Position numbers and translations under genes: made by a program | Shown: one piece after another, positions 1-4,227 of the stretch | How the letters are laid out: the number at the start of each line of letters is the position of its first letter | How positions within the stretch are numbered: position 1 is the first letter of the stretch | The notes under the pieces: model-generated | The model's input: only the letters and a program-made list of their open reading frames with translations | Told to the model about the DNA's origin: nothing | Database searches by the model: none | Assembly (NCBI GenBank): GCA_947174985.1 | Contig: CAMWLB010000176.1 | Span: 1 to 6,500 of the forward strand | Length of the DNA: 6,500 nucleotides | DNA from: an uncultured Lachnospiraceae bacterium | GTDB taxonomy: Bacteria; Bacillota; Clostridia; Lachnospirales; Lachnospiraceae | Reading direction: 5' to 3'

Positions 1-206
1 ATATTCGTTACGATGGGCTCATATTTTTTGGATAATTTTATTTTGTTGCTTTTAGCTGTAAATGTTCTTTTCTCCTTGCACTTGCTACAAAATAAATCTA
101 TTTTTTCTTTTCCAGATAGCAAATTTTTCACATCAGAATAATCTTCATACCGTATCTCTACTTTATCATATAATCCTGACTCAACTAAAAACTTCTCATT
201 CTCCAT
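1..206 (-). CDS. Small CxxC (possible zinc-ribbon) protein, 5' part only, runs off the left edge
   Basis: An open frame of 68 codons starts with ATG at 206 and is still open at base 1, so only the N-terminal part is visible. I do not recognise the family. The protein is acidic and basic by turns and has Cys40-x-x-Cys43 followed by a basic stretch (LFCSKCKEKRTF), which looks like the first knuckle of a zinc ribbon; a second Cys pair would have to lie beyond the window. There is no signal peptide or membrane segment in the visible part. A GAGAGG ribosome site lies at 219-225, with a rather long 12-nt spacer, and a good promoter lies upstream at 249-277. GC is about 30%, far below the late genes. 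It is read in the same direction as the integrase but is insulated from it by a terminator. It may be the first host gene past the prophage or an AT-rich cargo gene at the prophage end; the sequence cannot decide. Confidence 0.6.
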   Translation of the reverse strand, partial: MENEKFLVESGLYDKVEIRYEDYSDVKNLLSGKEKIDLFCSKCKEKRTFTAKSNKIKLSKKYEPIVTN

Positions 207-248
207 ATTATCTATTTGCCTCTCTTTCTTCGGTAAGCATTTTGTAAT

Positions 249-277
249 AGTATAACATACCTCTACCTGTTTGGGAA
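249..277 (-). promoter_or_regulatory. Sigma-A-type promoter for the CxxC gene
   Basis: On the minus strand there is a TATACT -10 box (254 to 249) with an extended TGT just upstream, and a TTCCCA -35 box (277 to 272) at a 17-nt spacing. The -10 matches 5 of 6 consensus bases and the -35 matches 4 of 6. Transcription would start near 242, giving a leader of about 36 nt before the ATG at 206. It lies just behind the integrase terminator, so the downstream gene seems to be transcribed on its own. The match is by eye only. Confidence 0.5.
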
Positions 278-280
278 AAC

Positions 281-305
281 AAAAAATGCCCTGCCGAAGC
301 AGGGC
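281..305 (-). terminator. Rho-independent terminator of the integrase operon
   Basis: Read on the minus strand, a perfect 7-bp stem GCCCTGC/GCAGGGC closes a TTCG loop (the very stable C-UUCG-G tetraloop) and is followed by A and six T. The hairpin begins 6 bases after the integrase stop codon (312-314). The plus strand has no T tract after the stem, so it should act only on minus-strand transcripts. It marks the end of the prophage transcription unit. Confidence 0.93.
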
Positions 306-311
306 GCAGAA

Positions 312-1586
312 TCAGATCGCCCGGAACATCTTCTGTGATATGGGTTTCTCCTCTTTGTTCTTTTCCAGCTCCTTTCTGGCATTCTCCAAGTCTTCCATCC
401 GCCGCAATTCATCCGTGGCATCCTCCAAGCCAAGGTGCGTATAGGTGTTCAGCGTGACTCCAATATCGCTATGCCCCATCAGGTATTGGAGTGTCTTAGG
501 GTTCATGCCGGACTTCGCCATATTGCTGCAGTAGGTATGGCGGCAGACGTGGGGCGTGATATTCGGTATCTGCACCCGGTAGATATCATTGTACCGTTTA
601 ACCATGTGGTTGAATCGGTGTTCCCAATGCATCGCCACTTCCGGGTAGCCGTTTTTGTCCGTAAAAAGGAATCCAGCATAGCCGTCCACCACCCTCTCGA
701 ATTCCGGCGCTTCCCTATCCTCGATGATTGCCCGGAAGCACTGCGCCACATCATCCGTCATGGGTAGCTTCCTTGTTCCGGCATTTGTTTTGGTGGATTC
801 AATCACCAGCCGCATATCGGAAGTCCGCTGGAGCTGGTGGTCGATATTGATGACTTTGTTTTCCAAGTCAATATCCCGCAGCGTCAATCCACAAAATTCC
901 GAAATACGCAACCCCGTATGGAAAAGGATATAAACCACTTCGTAATACTTGTAGTAAACATTATCGTCATGCACGAATTTTAAGAACTTCCGCATCTGGT
1001 CTTTTGTAATGGCCTCCCTCGTCACGCTGTCATTGACCACCACCCCAGCAAGTTCAAACCCGAAGGGATTTTTCAGCAGCACGTCGTCGTCAACCGCCAT
1101 CTGGAAAGCCGGACGCAGGACACCGCGCACGGTCTTGACGGTGCTGTACCGCCGTCCGTCCTGTTGGAGCTTTATCAGGAACAGTTTTGCATCCGATGTC
1201 TTTATCTGTGAAATCTTTTTGTCATTGAAATCCTCGCCTTTTAAGACGTTCTGCACAAATTTATAATTCGTGAGCGTGTTGGGCTTTGCCGCCGTTTTCG
1301 TTGCAAGGTACCGCTCCACCAGCTCCCCGACCGTGATGTTCTTCCCCAAAGGGTCCGAAAGGGAATCAAGGTCATACCCGATCTGCTTCTCCAGCTCCCG
1401 CAGTGATAAGCAGGGCTTCTTCCCGACCGGAAGGGTATCTGTCGGCTCTAATCTCCAACTGTACACAAAATGCGGCTTGCCGTTTACATGGTACTTGAAC
1501 TGGTATTTCCCGTCCGCGCGGATGGATTCGCCCCTGCGCAGGACGCGGTGCTTGGAATCACGCCGTGTCTTTGGTCTTCCCGCCAT
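312..1586 (-). CDS. int: Tn916-family tyrosine integrase of the prophage
   Basis: A 424-residue site-specific recombinase that would integrate the phage genome and, with an excisionase, excise it. It resembles the Tn916 integrase along its whole length. The N-terminal arm-type DNA-binding domain covers about residues 12-65 (it contains YQFKYHVNGKPHFVYSW), the core-binding SAM-like helices about 85-180, and the catalytic domain about 190-390. The catalytic set is complete: Arg227 (HTGLRISE), Lys266 (ESTKT), His346 and Arg349 (TPHVCRH), His372 (MGHSD) and nucleophile Tyr382 (TLNTYTH). A charged tail follows to residue 424. The ATG at 1586 is supported by AAAGGAGGGG at 1594-1603. The gene starts 29 bp inside the preceding HTH gene, so translational coupling is likely, and it ends in a strong terminator. 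It looks intact and active. Tn916-type integrases occur in integrative conjugative elements too, but the tail, holin and endolysin genes next door make this a phage. Confidence 0.96.
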   Translation of the reverse strand: MAGRPKTRRDSKHRVLRRGESIRADGKYQFKYHVNGKPHFVYSWRLEPTDTLPVGKKPCLSLRELEKQIGYDLDSLSDPLGKNITVGELVERYLATKTAAKPNTLTNYKFVQNVLKGEDFNDKKISQIKTSDAKLFLIKLQQDGRRYSTVKTVRGVLRPAFQMAVDDDVLLKNPFGFELAGVVVNDSVTREAITKDQMRKFLKFVHDDNVYYKYYEVVYILFHTGLRISEFCGLTLRDIDLENKVINIDHQLQRTSDMRLVIESTKTNAGTRKLPMTDDVAQCFRAIIEDREAPEFERVVDGYAGFLFTDKNGYPEVAMHWEHRFNHMVKRYNDIYRVQIPNITPHVCRHTYCSNMAKSGMNPKTLQYLMGHSDIGVTLNTYTHLGLEDATDELRRMEDLENARKELEKNKEEKPISQKMFRAI

Positions 1587-1797
1587 TTAAAAGCCCCTCC
1601 TTTACTTCCGGATTCTCTTCCAGATATTTTTCAAGCTCACCCCGCAGGATGAGCCTGCGTTTCCCATACAAGGCAGTGTACTTTTTGCATTTCCCGTCTT
1701 TTAGGAATCTGTTGAACTTCCTCCTGCTGAAGCCGAAATATTCGATTGCCTCTTCTGGGTTCAATACATCTTTCTGTGCAAGTGCCGGTTTTCTCAT
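1558..1797 (-). CDS. Small helix-turn-helix protein, excisionase-like or regulatory
   Basis: A 79-residue basic protein with a predicted helix-turn-helix at about residues 11-35 (VLNPEEAIEYFGFSRRKF), a short hairpin or wing around 43-52 (YGKRRLILR), and a helix after it. This is the same layout as the MerR-like winged-helix excisionases encoded just upstream, but the sequence is clearly different from them. The start ATG (1797) overlaps the stop of the preceding Xis-like gene by 4 bp (ATGA), with an AAAGGAGGAAATGGAG ribosome site inside that gene. The 3' end overlaps the integrase by 29 bp. Such coupling suggests it is made together with the integrase. Its role may be as a third recombination directionality factor, an architectural DNA-bending protein or a local repressor; nothing in the sequence separates these. 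Confidence 0.75.
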   Translation of the reverse strand: MRKPALAQKDVLNPEEAIEYFGFSRRKFNRFLKDGKCKKYTALYGKRRLILRGELEKYLEENPEVKEGLLNGGKTKDTA

Positions 1798-2039
1798 TGC
1801 TCCATTTCCTCCTTTCCAGCCAAAAGTGAATTGATATAATCTTCAAATCTCATACGGATAATCAGGTAGCGGTTTCCCATGAAAATGGCAAAAGAGTCAG
1901 TATTGTCTTCTGCCAGCCTGCGCATTTTCTTAATTCCGATGTTGAAATAAGCCGACGCTTCCTTAATTGTTAGCATATATTTTTCGCTGATCGGAATTTC
2001 TATTTCTCTATAATCCGTTTTGTTATAGGCTTCTTTCAT
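1794..2039 (-). CDS. xis: Tn916 Xis-like excisionase (copy nearer the integrase)
   Basis: An 81-residue DNA-binding protein resembling Tn916 Xis (core: YMLTIKEASAYFNIGIKKMR). Excisionases of this family bend DNA at the attachment arms and turn the integrase towards excision. The winged-helix domain covers residues 20-66: helix-turn-helix about 23-45, wing about 50-63 (FAIFMGNRYLIIR), then a C-terminal helix. The ATG at 2039 is preceded by AAAGGAG at 2049-2055 with a 9-nt spacer. It overlaps the next gene by 4 bp. It has its own candidate promoter at 2083-2111. A second copy at 2136-2363 is identical at 41 of 51 residues over positions 16-66, with no gap. GC in this gene is only about 33-35% in the lines counted, lower than the second copy (about 42-45%), which speaks against a recent tandem duplication. 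Confidence 0.88.
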   Translation of the reverse strand: MKEAYNKTDYREIEIPISEKYMLTIKEASAYFNIGIKKMRRLAEDNTDSFAIFMGNRYLIIRMRFEDYINSLLAGKEEMEQ

Positions 2040-2082
2040 GCCATGAGTCTCCTTTCAATCCCCAGATTTTCCGGTCATGACA

Positions 2083-2111
2083 TCTATCACTCTAAAGTCG
2101 GGAAAAGTCAA
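2083..2111 (-). promoter_or_regulatory. Possible promoter/operator for the xis-HTH-int operon
   Basis: The 96-bp gap between the two Xis-like genes (2040-2135) holds, on the minus strand, a TTGACT -35 box (2111 to 2106, 5 of 6 consensus) and a weak GATAGA -10 box (2088 to 2083, 3 of 6) with a 17-nt spacer. A 6-bp inverted repeat, TTTTCC (2101-2106) and GGAAAA (2067-2072), brackets the -10 region and presumed start point and could be an operator. The -10 is poor, so this is tentative. I see nothing else in the gap except the ribosome site at 2049-2055. Confidence 0.35.
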
Positions 2112-2135
2112 CTACTTACGGCAAATAAAAGAGAT

Positions 2136-2363
2136 TTATAACGCAGAACATTCCTCCACAAACTTCTCAAATTTTGTGCGTATGATGAGATACCTGTTCC
2201 CGCTGAAAACTGCGAATCGTCCAGTGTTATCCTCCGCCAGTCTCCGCATCTTTTTTACCCCGATATTGAAATAAACCGATGCCTCCCTGATGGTCAGCAT
2301 ATATTTCTCACTGACTGGCATCATCACATTTTCATTTTCCATTGAGTTAATTCTTTCCTGCAT
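2136..2363 (-). CDS. xis: Second Tn916 Xis-like excisionase, attached to the lysis operon
   Basis: A 75-residue paralogue of the neighbouring Xis-like protein, with the same core (YMLTIREASVYFNIGVKKMR), a helix-turn-helix at about 23-45 and a wing at about 50-63 (FAVFSGNRYLIIR). It differs from the other copy at 10 of 51 aligned residues, mostly conservatively (I/V, K/R), whereas the DNA has changed at many third codon positions; both proteins therefore look to be kept under selection. The ATG at 2363 has an AGAGAGG site at 2372-2378, 8 nt upstream. A later in-frame Met (residue 8) lacks a comparable site. The gene begins only 21 bp after the endolysin stop, with no promoter or terminator in that gap, so it is probably co-transcribed with the lysis genes. 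Its role is inferred to be excision control; it could instead be a regulator of the excisionase family. Confidence 0.85.
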   Translation of the reverse strand: MQERINSMENENVMMPVSEKYMLTIREASVYFNIGVKKMRRLAEDNTGRFAVFSGNRYLIIRTKFEKFVEECSAL

Positions 2364-2384
2364 AAATGAAACCTCTCTTTCTAT

Positions 2385-3698
2385 CTATATCCGGGTGGTG
2401 AACGCAAGCGAAATCCACCCGTCCCTCTTTTCCTGATAGGCTTTCAGCAGCCCCCATCCATCCGATTCCTCCACAATGGTGAAAATGCCAACGCCAGTGA
2501 ACTTCCCCGACTTTGGGTATGACGTTCCGGGGCCTTTTCGGATGTTCAGATCAGGAATTGCTACCCTCACCATGTAGGGTGCGGAAAGGGTAAGGCTCTC
2601 CATGAACTGCACCTGCCCCTCTTCCATGACGGCTTTCAGGATAGAAAGGATTTTCTCCCCATACTGTTCTCCTGCCGCCCATCCCTTCCCCTGTGGGTTC
2701 TCTTTCTGCCCAAGCCACTCCACGTAAGGCGCACAGCCCCTTGTGACATAGCGGAAACGGGAATCAATTCTTTCATTTATTAATGCATCCGTGGAGGCAT
2801 AGGCTTTGAGGTGCTGCACCTGCGCCCGGATGCCAAGCTGCGGCGTGTCAAAAGACAGCCCCGTTTTTCCCCTCTGCGTCACCCCAAGGCCACAGAAATT
2901 GTTCTGCGAAAGTGTGACCGCAGAGCCGGAGAAAGTGAAGTTCCCCGTTTCAAGGCAGGACTGCGCAAAGGCGATATCACCCCTCACGCCTTCCGCTTCC
3001 CCTTCCGAAAGGTACAGCGGGATCATATCCAATACGGACTGCGCCACAGCAGGGTTCTTCTTTTTCAGATATGCCGCCATCTGCCCCGCTGTAGCTTTGG
3101 CCTTTCCCATAATGGCAGTAAGGGAATCCTCCACTGTGCTTCCCTCCATTGCCGCTTTGATGTCTTTACGGAACTGCCCCATAGACAGGCCAAACTTAGA
3201 CCACAGATGCTCTACATCGCCGTGGTTGCTTGCAATGCCCCGTCTGCACCCCTCGCTGTGGCTGATGATAACGCCATCTGCAAGCGGGTCCAAATTGTAC
3301 TGTTTACAGAGATGTGCGAACAGCTCCACCGCATATTTATAGGTGGCAAGCACATGGGCTTTCGTGTTCTCCCCGTCCCCGGTTTCCACCCATGCCGCAC
3401 CGCTGGTATATCTGATAGTGGCAGGCTCCGTCATTTCCACACCGATGTGGGTATTGTTTGCGCTGCCTCCGCAGTGCCAGCCACGGTGTTCCCACGGAAG
3501 TATCTGGTACACATTCCCGCCAGGCTCAATGATGGCATGGACGCAGGCATTCGCATCCGCCCTGTTCCAGTTCTTCATAAACACATCCGCCTTTGGCTGC
3601 GGGCATCCCACCGAGTGGATCATAAGCCCCTGCACGATGATGTGTTTTCCTGCCTTATAGCAGCCGGACTCTGTAAGGTAATTCTGTATTAAATTCAT
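2385..3698 (-). CDS. Phage endolysin: Amidase_2 + glucosaminidase + SH3 domains
   Basis: A 437-residue peptidoglycan hydrolase for host lysis. Residues about 15-185 form an N-acetylmuramoyl-L-alanine amidase of the Amidase_2/PGRP fold that would cut the MurNAc-L-Ala bond. Likely zinc ligands are His28 (LMIHSVG), His147 (ISHSEG) and Asp161 (NHGDVEHLW), assigned by analogy with the family. Residues about 215-360 resemble a GH73 glucosaminidase, with the likely catalytic Glu250 in AQSCLETGNF followed by NNFCGLG. Residues about 375-435 are a bacterial SH3 domain (DLNIRKGPG, GWISL) that should bind the cell wall. No signal peptide is seen, so export must depend on the holin. I choose the ATG at 3698 because GAGGG stands 7 nt before it; a TTG at 3758 would add 20 residues, but it lies inside a terminator hairpin and has no ribosome site. 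The holin is directly upstream. Confidence 0.94.
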   Translation of the reverse strand: MNLIQNYLTESGCYKAGKHIIVQGLMIHSVGCPQPKADVFMKNWNRADANACVHAIIEPGGNVYQILPWEHRGWHCGGSANNTHIGVEMTEPATIRYTSGAAWVETGDGENTKAHVLATYKYAVELFAHLCKQYNLDPLADGVIISHSEGCRRGIASNHGDVEHLWSKFGLSMGQFRKDIKAAMEGSTVEDSLTAIMGKAKATAGQMAAYLKKKNPAVAQSVLDMIPLYLSEGEAEGVRGDIAFAQSCLETGNFTFSGSAVTLSQNNFCGLGVTQRGKTGLSFDTPQLGIRAQVQHLKAYASTDALINERIDSRFRYVTRGCAPYVEWLGQKENPQGKGWAAGEQYGEKILSILKAVMEEGQVQFMESLTLSAPYMVRVAIPDLNIRKGPGTSYPKSGKFTGVGIFTIVEESDGWGLLKAYQEKRDGWISLAFTTRI

Positions 3699-3717
3699 TC
3701 CATTTCCCTCTCTTTCT
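3699..3717 (-). promoter_or_regulatory. Ribosome binding site that decides the endolysin start
   Basis: The minus strand reads AGAAAGAGAGGGAAATGGA directly before the ATG at 3698. GAGGG at 3706-3710 is 7 nt from that ATG. The same 11-mer AGAAAGAGAGG also precedes the xis copy at 2136-2363 and the CxxC gene at 1-206. No comparable purine run precedes the alternative upstream TTG. Confidence 0.7.
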
Positions 3718-3724
3718 GCACATG

Positions 3725-3753
3725 AAAAAAGGCACCAGTTTTTCACCGATGCC
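3725..3753 (-). terminator. Terminator-like hairpin between holin and endolysin
   Basis: On the minus strand GGCATCGGT pairs with ACTGGTGCC to give a 9-bp stem (two G-U pairs) around a GAAAA loop, followed at once by six T. It begins 18 bases after the holin stop (3772) and ends 26 bases before the endolysin ATG, leaving room for a ribosome site but not for a promoter. It should stop most transcription or act as an attenuator unless an antitermination mechanism works here. Confidence 0.85.
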
Positions 3754-3771
3754 CTCAAAATAAAAGTTCCA

Positions 3772-4176
3772 TTATTCCCCTTTTTCCTCCCGTAACTGCT
3801 CCAGCACGGATTTCAGCTTCTCCGGGATGGGAAGCCCTATCCTCGCGGCATTCTCCAAGATGGAGATACCTTCATTGGAAAGGTAAAAGAAAATGACCGC
3901 CGTCCGCAGGACACTTCCCTCTCCGATGATGTGGGTATCCACGATATGCCCCACCGCCACAAGGCAGAAAATGACCACCTTCTTAAAAATGCCCTTAAAG
4001 CCCACCTCGCTGGATAGCTGCTTCTCCACCGCCGCTGCCATAAGCCCTGTGGCATAATCCACCACCACAAATACAACCAGCGCATAGAGGAAGCCGTCAA
4101 AACCACCCATCACCGCGCCGAGCGCACCACCAAGCGCCGCAAATGCGTACTGTGCCGCTTCAATAAAATTCTTCAT
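3772..4176 (-). CDS. Phage holin, Phage_holin_4 family
   Basis: A 134-residue membrane protein that would open the cytoplasmic membrane and release the endolysin. It matches the toxin-secretion/phage-lysis holin family 4 in length and motifs: hydrophobic segments at about residues 8-25, 29-50 (VVFVVVDYATGLMAA), 65-83 (VVIFCLVAVGHIVD) and 88-100, the hallmark DYATG and GFKGIFKK, then a polar C-terminal part (NEGISILENAARIGLPIPEKL) ending in a charged tail. The ATG at 4176 has an AAGGAGG site at 4186-4192 with a 9-nt spacer. It lies between the tail adhesin and the endolysin, the usual place for a holin. Terminator-like hairpins stand on both sides of the gene. Confidence 0.94.
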   Translation of the reverse strand: MKNFIEAAQYAFAALGGALGAVMGGFDGFLYALVVFVVVDYATGLMAAAVEKQLSSEVGFKGIFKKVVIFCLVAVGHIVDTHIIGEGSVLRTAVIFFYLSNEGISILENAARIGLPIPEKLKSVLEQLREEKGE

Positions 4177-4196
4177 TCTGTTTTTCCTCCTTCATT

Positions 4197-4219
4197 AAAA
4201 AAAGCACCTCTGCGGTGCC
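4197..4219 (-). terminator. Terminator-like hairpin between tail adhesin and holin
   Basis: On the minus strand GCACC/GGTGC forms a 5-bp stem (extendable by one G-U pair) with a GCAGA loop and seven T straight after it. It lies 8 bases after the tail gene stop (4228-4230) and directly before the holin ribosome site (4186-4192). No promoter fits between it and the holin start, so the holin must be reached by read-through, antitermination or RNA processing. Confidence 0.85.
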
Positions 4220-4227
4220 GTTACTGT

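Noticed and set aside
62..247. Plus-strand 61-codon frame at the left
   Set aside because: It lies opposite the better supported minus-strand CxxC gene, which has a promoter, a ribosome site and protein-like composition; the plus-strand product is a biased Ser/Leu/Phe string with no ribosome site.
1..311. A tRNA gene or tRNA 3' end as attachment target
   Set aside because: No cloverleaf, T-loop sequence or CCA-adjacent arm could be seen on either strand.
312..2363. The element being a Tn916-like conjugative transposon rather than a phage
   Set aside because: The integrase and Xis proteins are of that type, but the adjacent holin, endolysin and tail fibre are phage genes and no conjugation gene is visible.
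2811..3692. Plus-strand open frame of 293 codons opposite the endolysin
   Set aside because: It mirrors the endolysin coding region, shows no recognisable protein features, and would be the only plus-strand gene in a uniformly minus-strand region.
3699..3758. Endolysin start at TTG 3758, adding 20 residues
   Set aside because: The extra codons run through the terminator hairpin and its T tract, no ribosome site precedes the TTG, and the ATG at 3698 has a proper site 7 nt upstream.
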